64,000 nt of DNA from a bacterium (GTDB lineage: Bacteria > Desulfobacterota > Binatia > HRBIN30 > CADEER01), in the NCBI GenBank assembly GCA_030430165.1, contig JAUIGL010000001.1:62001-126000 (forward strand), in the 5' to 3' direction. A program made the position numbers and the translations under genes. The notes under the pieces were generated by a model, which did not search any database, was not told the DNA's origin, and saw nothing but the letters and a program-made list of their open reading frames with translations. This document shows, in pieces, positions 44,160-51,596 of this stretch; within the stretch, counting starts at the first letter, position 1; each line of letters begins with the position of its first letter.

Positions 44160-45782
44160 ATGGACCGGATCCGCACTGCGGCGCTTCAGTATTTCGTCCG
44201 GCCGATCCGGCAGTTCCAGGAGTTCCGTGACCAGACCCACGGTCTGGTGCGAACCGCAGCCGACTACGACTGCCGCCTCATCGTCTTCCCCGAGTACTTC
44301 ACCGTCCAGCTGCTGACCCTCGGGGATATCGAGAGCCCGATCGATCTGCAGGTTCGCGCGCTCGCCGACTGGACTCCCGAGTTCATCGCGATGATGTCCG
44401 AGTTTGCGCGCGAGTCGGGGTGTTACATCGCCGCCGGAACGATCGTCGTGCGCGACGAGAACGACCCCGACAAGATCTACAACGAGTGCTTCTTCTTCGC
44501 GCCCGACGGCACCTACGGGGCGCAGGGGAAGTTGCACATGACCCGCTTCGAGCGCGACGTCTGGCGGGTGAGCCCGCGCGAGCGGCTGCAGGTGTTCGAA
44601 ACCGAGCTCGGGCGGGTGGCGATCGCCATTTGTTACGATGCCGAGTTCCCTGAGCTCGCTCGCGCCGCGGCGCGCCAGGACGCGAACATTCTGCTCGTGC
44701 CGAGCTACACCGACGACCGCCAGGCGTTCCTGCGCGTCCGCTACTGCGCCCACGCGCGCGCGATCGAGAACCAGATGTTCGTCGTTTGCTCGGGGACCGT
44801 CGGCTCGTTGCCGATGGTCCCGGCGGTGTCGCTCAACTACGGCCAGGCGTCGATCCTGACGCCGAGCGACTTTCCGTTCGCGCGAGACGGAATTCTCGCC
44901 GAGGGAATCCCCAATCAGGAGTCGATGGTGATCGGCGAGCTCAATATCCGGGTGCTGCGCGCGAGTCGCACCCGGGGCACGGTGACGCCGCTGCGCGACA
45001 GCCGCAACAGCGGCGAGATCGCGTCGCGCGTCGACGTGGTTGCTCTGCCACTGCCCAAGTCCTTTCGGTCGGTGCCGCCGCGGCCGCGGCGCAAGGTCGT
45101 GCTGCGCAACGTGACCGAGGCCGACTTCCCCGGCATTCGAGAGCTCGGGCGATTGGTGTATCCGAACATCGTCCCGTGGACCGACGAGCAGCTCGGCGAG
45201 CACCTCAAGCGCTTCCCGCAGGGCCAGCTGGTGGCGGTCGAGGAAGAGTCGGGCCTGATCGTCGGCTACTGCTCGGGCCTGATCATCCACTGGGACCGCT
45301 ACGACCACGGACAGAGCTGGGCGTCGCTCACCGCCAATGGGACCTATGCCAACCACGACCCGGTGCACGGCAAGTCGCTGTTCGCGGCCGATGTGATGGT
45401 GCGTCCGGGAATGCAGGGCAGGGGGGTGGGCAAGCGGCTGTACCGCCAGGGGCGTTTTGCTCTGGCGAAGCAGCTCGGCCTCAAACGGGTCCTCGCGGGC
45501 TCGCGCTTGCGCGGCTATCACCGCCACGCCGACCGGATGAGCCCGGAGGACTACGTCGTCGAGGTCCTGCATCGCCGGTTGAAGGATCCGACGCTGAGCT
45601 TCCAGCTGACTCAGGGGTTCCGCGTCCTGGCGATCGCCGAGAATTACTTTCAGGGCGATCCGGAGAGTCGCGGCTACGCCGCGGTGATCGAGTGGCTGAA
45701 CGACGAGGTGGCGACCGACGAGGACCGCGCGCAGGGCGATCCTCGCTTTCGTGTCGAAGGCGGTTCGGGCGACAGGGGCTGA
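44160..45782 (+). CDS. nitrilase-family amidohydrolase fused to a GNAT acetyltransferase
   Basis: A 540-residue two-domain enzyme. Residues 1-275 are a carbon-nitrogen hydrolase with catalytic set Glu45 (VFPEYF), Lys124 (GKLHMTRFE) and Cys158 (ICYDAEFPE). Residues about 310-530 are a GNAT acetyltransferase with the CoA-binding VMVRPGMQGRGVGKRLYRQGRFALAKQLG. The fusion (hydrolase first) is a known architecture in bacteria, but no substrate is established to my knowledge. A gggaggt site lies before the ATG. It sits between a SET-domain gene and a permease gene on the same strand with short gaps. Confidence 0.88.
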   Translation: MDRIRTAALQYFVRPIRQFQEFRDQTHGLVRTAADYDCRLIVFPEYFTVQLLTLGDIESPIDLQVRALADWTPEFIAMMSEFARESGCYIAAGTIVVRDENDPDKIYNECFFFAPDGTYGAQGKLHMTRFERDVWRVSPRERLQVFETELGRVAIAICYDAEFPELARAAARQDANILLVPSYTDDRQAFLRVRYCAHARAIENQMFVVCSGTVGSLPMVPAVSLNYGQASILTPSDFPFARDGILAEGIPNQESMVIGELNIRVLRASRTRGTVTPLRDSRNSGEIASRVDVVALPLPKSFRSVPPRPRRKVVLRNVTEADFPGIRELGRLVYPNIVPWTDEQLGEHLKRFPQGQLVAVEEESGLIVGYCSGLIIHWDRYDHGQSWASLTANGTYANHDPVHGKSLFAADVMVRPGMQGRGVGKRLYRQGRFALAKQLGLKRVLAGSRLRGYHRHADRMSPEDYVVEVLHRRLKDPTLSFQLTQGFRVLAIAENYFQGDPESRGYAAVIEWLNDEVATDEDRAQGDPRFRVEGGSGDRG

Positions 45783-45794
45783 CGGTCGCGGTAG

Positions 45795-47030
45795 ATGGAT
45801 CGCGCGACCGCGACCGAGCGAGCGCACATGGGTGTGTTCGCGGCGCTCTATTTCGCCGAAGGAGCGCCGATCGGATTCATCTGGTGGGCGCTTCCGGTAT
45901 GGCTGCGCGCGCAGGGGGAGGCGCCCGCCGAAGTCGCCCGCATCGTCGCCTGGGTCGGCTGGCCGTGGGCGATCAAGTTCTTGTGGGCACCGTTGCTGGA
46001 TTGGCTCGGGCGCACCACCGCGCAGTCGCGGGCTTGGATCTTGGTGGCGCAGATCGCGATGGCGGCGTCGCTGGCGCCTTTTCTGCTCGACGATCGCCTG
46101 TCGGCCGACCTTCTCCTGTGGCTGCTGGTCGTGCACGCCGTGTTCGCATCGATCCAGGACGTCGGCATCGACGCACTCGCCATCCGCAGCGTTCCGCCCG
46201 AGCAACTCGGTCGGGTAAACGGGGCGATGCAGGTCGGAATGCTGGCGGCTCGCGCGCTTTTCGGCGGCGGCGCGATTCTGCTGGCGGCGCAGGTCGGCCA
46301 ACGCGCGGTGGCCGTGGCATTGGTCGTCGCCATCCTGGTGCCGGCCGGGATTCTGCTGAGCGCGAGGTCGATAGCGGTACGGCCACGCGCGCCGGTCCGC
46401 GGCGCTCTGCGGCGGGCCCTGCGCCGCCCCGCGACTTGGATCGGCTTCGCCGCGGCGTCGACTCTCGGTGCTGGTTTCGAGTCTCTGGGGGCGATGGCGG
46501 GCCCGTTTCTTCTCGATCGCGGCGCCGGCGAGCAGCTGGTCGGCAGCTTCTTCCTGCTGCCGTCAGTCGCCTGCATGGCCGGCGGGGCGGTGCTGGGCGG
46601 CAGATTGTCCGATGCGGTGGGTCGCGCCCGCGCCGCGTTCGGCAGCGAGATGGTCGCTGCGTTTGCGGTTCTCCTGCTCGGCGCCGTTGCCTGGCACCTT
46701 CCGCCGGGCAGCGGGCTGTGGCTCTGCATCGGATTGACCGCGCTGACTTATCTTTCGATGGGCCTGGCGACGGCCGGGCTCTACGCCTTGTTGATGGAGC
46801 GCTGTGACGAGCGCGTGGCGGCGACTCAGTTCGCCCTGTTCATGGCGGGAATCAATGTGTGTTACGTATTGTCGACGCGCACCCTGGGGTTCTTGCTCGA
46901 ACGAATGGACTACGGCCCGGCGTTCTGCGTCATGGCCTCCTTGTCGCTGATGGCGTTGCCTTTGTTGGTCGCGTTCGAGCGCGCCAGTCGCGACGAAGTG
47001 GCGGGACTCGCCGGGGCGGCAGCGGAGTAG
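45795..47030 (+). CDS. MFS transporter, AmpG/PAT-like
   Basis: A 411-residue permease with about twelve membrane helices. The start, FAALYFAEGAPIGFIWWALPVWLRAQG, followed by WPWAIKFLWAPLLDWLGRTT, resembles AmpG and peptide-acetyl-CoA-type MFS carriers, which bring anhydro-muropeptides or acetyl-CoA across the inner membrane. It begins 12 bases after the nitrilase-GNAT gene and ends 7 bases before the peptidase gene, so the four genes from 43574 to 48360 probably form one operon. Substrate not determined by sequence. Confidence 0.8.
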   Translation: MDRATATERAHMGVFAALYFAEGAPIGFIWWALPVWLRAQGEAPAEVARIVAWVGWPWAIKFLWAPLLDWLGRTTAQSRAWILVAQIAMAASLAPFLLDDRLSADLLLWLLVVHAVFASIQDVGIDALAIRSVPPEQLGRVNGAMQVGMLAARALFGGGAILLAAQVGQRAVAVALVVAILVPAGILLSARSIAVRPRAPVRGALRRALRRPATWIGFAAASTLGAGFESLGAMAGPFLLDRGAGEQLVGSFFLLPSVACMAGGAVLGGRLSDAVGRARAAFGSEMVAAFAVLLLGAVAWHLPPGSGLWLCIGLTALTYLSMGLATAGLYALLMERCDERVAATQFALFMAGINVCYVLSTRTLGFLLERMDYGPAFCVMASLSLMALPLLVAFERASRDEVAGLAGAAAE

Positions 47031-47037
47031 GGATTGA

Positions 47038-48360
47038 ATGTTGCACCTCAGTTTCGACTACCTTGGACGAAGCTCGGCGGGCCGGGTCGGCAAAGTTTGC
47101 GGAGCCTGCCTGGTGTTGCTCTTCGCCGTCGCCTTGGGGGCGGTTGCCGCGGAGACGACGCCCGAGTCCGCCGAGAAAGCGCAACCCGAAGCCGAGCCAC
47201 GGAGCTATTCGCTGAAGTACGACCTGGCGTTTCAGCCGGAGAAGGATACGGCGACGATCCGCATCGCGATCGACAAAGGCCGATTGTTGCGCCGCATGGA
47301 GTTCACCAACCTGCCGGACCGTTACTCCGACATCGAGGCCAATGGCGACCTCACCGTCACGCCGGAGAAGGTGGTTTGGAAGTTGCCCGACGAGTCGGCT
47401 TGGCTGTCGATGACGGTTCGAGTCACCCACGCCAAGCGGCCGGATGCGTACGACGCCATGATGACCGAGGACTGGGCCATCTTCCGGGGCGACGACCTCA
47501 TCCCTTCGGCGGCGACCGAGGAGGTTCCCGGAGCCTATGCCATCGCCACCCTGGATGTCTCCCTGCCGAAAGGCTGGAAGAGCATCGAAACCGGTTGGCC
47601 GCGCAAGAAGGGTACGACCTTTCGCATCGATAATCCGGATCGGCTGTACGACCGCCCGGTCGGCTGGATGATCGCCGGCAAGCTCGGCACGCGTCGCAGC
47701 AAAATCGGCACGACGAGCCTGGCGGTCAGCGCCCCCAAGGGCTCTGCGCTGAAGCGCATGGAAGTGCTGACGTTCCTCAACTTCGTCTGGCCCGAGGTCA
47801 AAAAGGCATTCAGCGAGGTTCCCGAGAAGTTGCTGGTGGTCGGCATGGGCGACCCGATGTGGCGTGGCGGTTTGTCGGCATCGAATTCCCTGTTCCTGCA
47901 CGCGGAGCGTCCGCTGGTCAGCGAGAACGGCACCAGCCCGTTGATCCACGAGCTCACTCACATGGTTACGCGAATCCGAGGCGCCAAAGGCGACGGCGCC
48001 AACGACGATTGGATCGCCGAGGGCCTCGCCGAGTTCTATTCGTTCGAGCTGCTCTACCGCGCCGGCGGCATGACCAAGTCACGTCGCAAGTCCATCCTGA
48101 CCAAGTTGTCCAAGTGGGGCAAAGAAGTGAGCAGCTTGCGCGAAGGCGACTCCAAGGGGCCGGTCACCGCTCGGGCCGTGGTGTGGATCGACGAGCTCGA
48201 CCGCGAGATCCGGCGCCGCAGCGACGGCGCTTCCTCGATCGACGACGTGACGCGAGACCTGATGAAGCTGCGCAAGGTTGGTCTCGATGACCTGAAGGCA
48301 TCGGTAGAGGCCTTGGTCGGCGAAGACGTCGCCGCGTTCCGGTCGTCGGTACTCGAGTAG
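47038..48360 (+). CDS. exported M1/M61-like zinc metallopeptidase
   Basis: A 440-residue protein with a signal segment (about residues 18-38), a beta-rich N-terminal half and a gluzincin-like catalytic half. The zinc motif is H304-E-L-T-H308, with the third ligand probably Glu328 in WIAEGLAEFY. The helical C-terminal part resembles that of M1 and M61 aminopeptidases. It probably acts in the periplasm or outside the cell. Last gene of the SET/nitrilase/permease run. The N-terminal Ala/Glu stretch after the signal looks unstructured. Substrate unknown. Confidence 0.75.
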   Translation: MLHLSFDYLGRSSAGRVGKVCGACLVLLFAVALGAVAAETTPESAEKAQPEAEPRSYSLKYDLAFQPEKDTATIRIAIDKGRLLRRMEFTNLPDRYSDIEANGDLTVTPEKVVWKLPDESAWLSMTVRVTHAKRPDAYDAMMTEDWAIFRGDDLIPSAATEEVPGAYAIATLDVSLPKGWKSIETGWPRKKGTTFRIDNPDRLYDRPVGWMIAGKLGTRRSKIGTTSLAVSAPKGSALKRMEVLTFLNFVWPEVKKAFSEVPEKLLVVGMGDPMWRGGLSASNSLFLHAERPLVSENGTSPLIHELTHMVTRIRGAKGDGANDDWIAEGLAEFYSFELLYRAGGMTKSRRKSILTKLSKWGKEVSSLREGDSKGPVTARAVVWIDELDREIRRRSDGASSIDDVTRDLMKLRKVGLDDLKASVEALVGEDVAAFRSSVLE

Positions 48361-48451
48361 CCCAACCTGATCGTGTTGCCGCCGGCCCCGGTTTTTGCGG
48401 AGTTCGGACCCGATTCTGATCCCGTGGCTCATTTCTGGGTAGGTCGAGGAC

Positions 48452-48706
48452 AGTGGGTCAGTTTGGACCTCGGGAACGAAACTGAGCCTCGCTGCGCTCG
48501 GTCATCCGAGGGTCCCTCACCCGGCCTGCGGCCGACCTCTCCCACAGGGAGAGGCATCTGAACTCCCTTCTCCCTGTGGGAGAAGGGCAGGATGAGGGTC
48601 CCTCGAATGGGGGCGAAGCCCCACCAATGTATCTTCGGAGCGTTCCAAACGTCCCGATCGCGGTCGAAACGCGTCGGACGCTCTCCGAGTTTCAAACTGA
48701 CCCACT
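48452..48706. mobile_element. MITE-like element, 255 bp, with 14-bp perfect terminal inverted repeats
   Basis: The ends are AGTGGGTCAGTTTG (48452-48465) and its exact reverse complement CAAACTGACCCACT (48693-48706). Inside lie a 10-bp-stem hairpin CCCTTCTCCC-TGT-GGGAGAAGGG (48565-48587), an imperfect partner cctctcccacagggagagg just before it, and a ggggcgaagcccc mini-hairpin near 48610. No coding capacity. The terminal word resembles end repeats I associate with IS21-family elements, suggesting mobilisation in trans; that link is from memory. No clear target duplication is seen. Confidence 0.6.
48565..48587. repeat. hairpin inside the MITE-like element
   Basis: CCCTTCTCCC and GGGAGAAGGG form a perfect 10-bp stem around the loop TGT. 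Neighbouring purine-rich words repeat parts of the same sequence, so the element may itself contain a nested palindromic repeat. Confidence 0.65.
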
Positions 48707-48906
48707 ACTAGCCCGCATTTCTCCACCCGGGTTTCGTAGCGAGAGCGTGGAGGGGCTTGTGGATCAAGGCCGCACGGACTGAGGCGCCCGCAGGTATACT
48801 TGAACAGTATGTCGAGGACGGCGAGGGAGTACGGCTTTGAGCCGCATGCCCATCTGCGCTCGTAGCAGAAAGCTGGTGAGATATGCGGGCTAGGTCGAGA
48901 TTTCGA

Positions 48907-48936
48907 TTGACCGGCGGTTCAAAGGTGATCTACGGT
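48907..48936 (+). promoter_or_regulatory. promoter candidate A (Cys-rich exported protein)
   Basis: TTGACC (48907-48912) and TACGGT (48931-48936) are separated by 18 bases. The same hexamers with the same spacer occur before the second Cys-rich protein at 53712-53741, and both are preceded by TTTCGA, which supports a real shared promoter. Confidence 0.6.
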
Positions 48937-48972
48937 GACGCCTTGTCGACTAACGGTGACCCCGTGTCACCG
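48933..48972. promoter_or_regulatory. tandem operator candidate A
   Basis: Two copies of a GGTGAC-N5-GTC unit lie 21 bp apart: CGGTGACGCCTTGTCGAC and CGGTGACCCCGTGTCACCG; the second is a perfect inverted repeat CGGTGAC-N5-GTCACCG (48954-48972). They overlap the -10 and start region, a position suited to repression. Confidence 0.55.
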
Positions 48973-49087
48973 CAGGTCGAGCAGGGGGAGAAGTGACACC
49001 GGGAATCAGTGCATCCCCGGATCAGGGCAGGGGATTGCGTTCGGCCCGCGCCGATGTTGCGCGGTGGTGAAAAGGGAAAGACGTTCC

Positions 49088-51541
49088 ATGACGAAACGAA
49101 ACCAGCTCTTGGTGGGCGCTTGCGCTGCTTTGGCCATCGCCGCAGCGCACGCTCCGGCGTTCGCCACGCACACCAAAGACGAGCAGAAGTGCGTCACCAC
49201 CATGAACAAGAACCTGCGCAAGATGGCCAAGTTCAAGTCCAAGGACTTCGCCAAGTGCGTGAAGGACCGCTCCAGGAACAAGGTGGCCGACGCGCAGGTC
49301 TGTTTCGACGGCGACCCCAAGGGGAAGATCGCGAAGCAAACCCTCAAGACGCTGACCGACGAAACCAGGAAGTGCACGGCCAAGGCGGTCGAGGCGGGAA
49401 CGGTTGCCGGCTACATCGGCGGCGCGGCGGTGAACGATGCCGCCGAGGGTGCGATCGAGGGACTCGTCGCCGATGTCTTCGGCGAAACGATGAGCGGCAA
49501 GATCAGCACCGCCAGTGCCGACGGCAAGTGTCAGGCCGGCGTTGCCAAGCGCCTGCAGAAGCTCGTCGACAAGCAGCTCCTCGAGTTCTTCAAGTGCAAG
49601 AAGGATCTCCTCAAGACCAGCGACGATATCGAAACCTGCGTGACTCCCGGCGGCATCGCGTTGGATGCCAAGGGCAAGATCGCCAAGGCGAGCACGCAGT
49701 TGCTCGACGAGTTCGGGAAGCGGTGTCCGGGAGGAATCGCCGCGGGCCTGTTCCCGGGCGAGTGTACCGGTCTCGACGGCGTGCCGCTGCGCGATTGCCT
49801 CGGCGAGTTGGTTTCGTGCCGGGTCTGTTTGGCGATCAATGACGGCGACGGCCTGTCGGTCGACTGTTCGGCTTTCTCGGGCATCGCTTGCCCGCCGCCT
49901 CCCGACACGCCGACGCCGACCGTGACGCCGACCGCGACGGAGACGGCGACGGCAACCGAAACGGCGACGGCGACCGAGACTTCGACGGTCACCAATACTC
50001 CGGTCGACACGCCGACGGCGACGCCCACCGCGACTGATACGCCGACCGACACGCCGACGGCGACGTTTACCAGCACGTCGACACCGACCAACACTCCGAC
50101 CGCGACGAATACGCCGACGGCGACTGCGACCCACGTTGCGGCCAACGTGATCTTCGTATCGAACACGCTCGGCAGCAATTCGCCGACCTGCGGCACCAAG
50201 GCCGATCCTTGCGATTCGATCGGACTCGGACTGTCGCGCTCGACCGTAACCGGCGCCGACGAAGTCTGCGTCGACAACGGAACCTACAACGAGACGGTGA
50301 CTCTGGTCACCGGCAAGAACCTGCGCGGCGGATTCTCCAGCGACGGCAACTGGACGCCGAGCACCGGCACGACGACGATCAACGGCGCGGCATCGGGCGC
50401 GATCTTCGGCGACGGGGTCACCGGCGTCGAGCTGCGCGAGCTGACCGTCTTCGCCGCCGCCAACGGCAGCGCCGGCGGCAGCAGCTACGGCGTGCGCGTG
50501 ATCGGCGGATCGAACATCATCATCGAGGACAGCACGATCACCGCCGGCACTGGCGGCAACGGCTCGAGCCACGGCAGCACTCCCGGTGCGGCCGGTGGCG
50601 GTTGCAACGGAAGCAACGGCGGCAACGCCTCCGGGCCGTCGTCACCTGGTGGCGGCGCGGGCTCGTGCGGAGGCTCTGGCCTGGCGAACAGCGGCGGCGG
50701 CGGTACCGGCGGTAACTACTCCGGTGGCGGAGCGGCCGGTTCCTCGGGCGGCGGTGGAGCCCCCGGCGGCAACGGCGGCTGCGGCAGCTTGTTCGGGTGT
50801 GGCCTCAACGCCGGCGGTGGCGGTGGTGGTGCGGCTGGCGGACCTGGTCCGGCCGGCAGCGGCGGAACCGCTTCGACCGTGCTCGCCGGCAACGGCTGGA
50901 TCGGCCAGAACGGCGCCGGCGCCGGCAGTGGCTCGATCGGCCACGGCGGCGGCGGTGGCGGCGGCGGCAAGTCGGCCTCCGCTTCCGGCGGCGGCGGTGG
51001 CGCCGGCGGTGGTGGCGGCAGCGGCGGCAGCGCGGCGACTGGGGTCGGAACCTACGGCGGCGGCTCGTTCGGTGTGTACGCGTTCAACTCGACCGTTTCC
51101 GTTGCGGACTCGACGGTCGTTGCCAATGCCGGCGGTGCCGGCGGCAATGGTGGCAACGGCGGCGCTGCAGGCAAGGGCGGCAACGGCGGCAACGGCGGCT
51201 CGCAATCCTGCTGCTCGGCCGGTCCCGGCGGCGGCGGTGGCGGCGGCGGCGGTGGCGGCGGCGGTGGCGGTAGCGGCGGTGGCGCCGGCGGACCATCGAT
51301 CGCGGTGTTCCACAAGGGCACCGGTTCGGTCAGCATCGCGACCAGCACGCTCACCCGATCCGCATTCGCCGCAGGCGGCGGAACCGGCGGCAACGGTGGC
51401 GCCGGCGGCGGCGCAGGCTCGCCCGGTAGCGGGGCGAGCGGCGGTGCTGCCGGAACCGCAGGGCCGACCGGAGCCAACGGCGGTACCGGAGCATCCGGCC
51501 TGCTGTGCACGGAGTACTCGGGGTCGACCTGCACCCCGTGA
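49088..51541 (+). CDS. exported protein: Cys-rich N-terminal domain, Thr-rich linker, Gly-rich PGRS-like repeat domain
   Basis: An 817-residue protein in four parts: a signal peptide (LLVGACAALAIAAAHAPAFA), a Lys/Cys-rich domain to about residue 275, a Thr/Pro linker of about 75 residues built on TPTAT, and a parallel-beta-helix-like segment (LGSNSPTCGTKADPCDSIGLGL ... GVTGVELRELTVFAAANG) that turns into a 330-residue Gly/Ala/Asn/Ser repeat region like mycobacterial PE_PGRS. The N-terminal domain is shared with the 1239-residue protein at 53809. No membrane anchor; likely secreted or surface-bound. ATG 49088 places the signal correctly. Function unknown. Confidence 0.75.
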   Translation: MTKRNQLLVGACAALAIAAAHAPAFATHTKDEQKCVTTMNKNLRKMAKFKSKDFAKCVKDRSRNKVADAQVCFDGDPKGKIAKQTLKTLTDETRKCTAKAVEAGTVAGYIGGAAVNDAAEGAIEGLVADVFGETMSGKISTASADGKCQAGVAKRLQKLVDKQLLEFFKCKKDLLKTSDDIETCVTPGGIALDAKGKIAKASTQLLDEFGKRCPGGIAAGLFPGECTGLDGVPLRDCLGELVSCRVCLAINDGDGLSVDCSAFSGIACPPPPDTPTPTVTPTATETATATETATATETSTVTNTPVDTPTATPTATDTPTDTPTATFTSTSTPTNTPTATNTPTATATHVAANVIFVSNTLGSNSPTCGTKADPCDSIGLGLSRSTVTGADEVCVDNGTYNETVTLVTGKNLRGGFSSDGNWTPSTGTTTINGAASGAIFGDGVTGVELRELTVFAAANGSAGGSSYGVRVIGGSNIIIEDSTITAGTGGNGSSHGSTPGAAGGGCNGSNGGNASGPSSPGGGAGSCGGSGLANSGGGGTGGNYSGGGAAGSSGGGGAPGGNGGCGSLFGCGLNAGGGGGGAAGGPGPAGSGGTASTVLAGNGWIGQNGAGAGSGSIGHGGGGGGGGKSASASGGGGGAGGGGGSGGSAATGVGTYGGGSFGVYAFNSTVSVADSTVVANAGGAGGNGGNGGAAGKGGNGGNGGSQSCCSAGPGGGGGGGGGGGGGGGSGGGAGGPSIAVFHKGTGSVSIATSTLTRSAFAAGGGTGGNGGAGGGAGSPGSGASGGAAGTAGPTGANGGTGASGLLCTEYSGSTCTP
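49900..50130 (+). repeat. Thr/Pro-rich linker repeat
   Basis: Codons for about 75 residues of TPT, TAT and TNTPT units join the Cys-rich domain to the beta-helix part. Such linkers are probably extended and may carry O-linked sugars; they recur in exported proteins of this kind of bacterium. Confidence 0.7.
50550..51535 (+). repeat. Gly-rich PGRS-like coding repeat
   Basis: About 330 codons dominated by ggc and ggt, encoding GGxGGxG-type units with interspersed Asn, Ala and Ser (GGNGGNGG, GGGGGAGG). Two segments in the middle (GVYAFNSTVSVADSTVVANAGG and AVFHKGTGSVSIATSTLTRS) restore the beta-helix rung sequence, so the Gly-rich parts look like insertions between helix turns. Confidence 0.75.
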
Positions 51542-51596
51542 CCTGACGCGGACGGGAGGGATGGATGGCCTCCATCCCTCCCGTCGCCAAGCTGCG

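Larger units (their letters stand above)
48361..49087. other. noncoding region with a MITE-like element and a promoter block
   Basis: About 730 bases. It contains the 255-bp element (48452-48706), a nondescript stretch (48707-48900) with one 18-codon frame at 48809, then the promoter and tandem operator block of the exported Cys-rich protein (48901-48973) and a leader of about 110 bases. No RNA gene is apparent. Confidence 0.6.

Noticed and set aside
48809-48865. Eighteen-codon frame MSRTAREYGFEPHAHLRS
   Set aside because: Too short to support, no ribosome site; could be a decayed gene tail but nothing confirms it.
50642-51313. Long open frames on both strands across the Gly-rich region
   Set aside because: They arise from ggc/gcc-biased repeats; their translations are Ala/Arg low-complexity without start signals, whereas the chosen frame continues a signal peptide, Cys-rich domain and linker.
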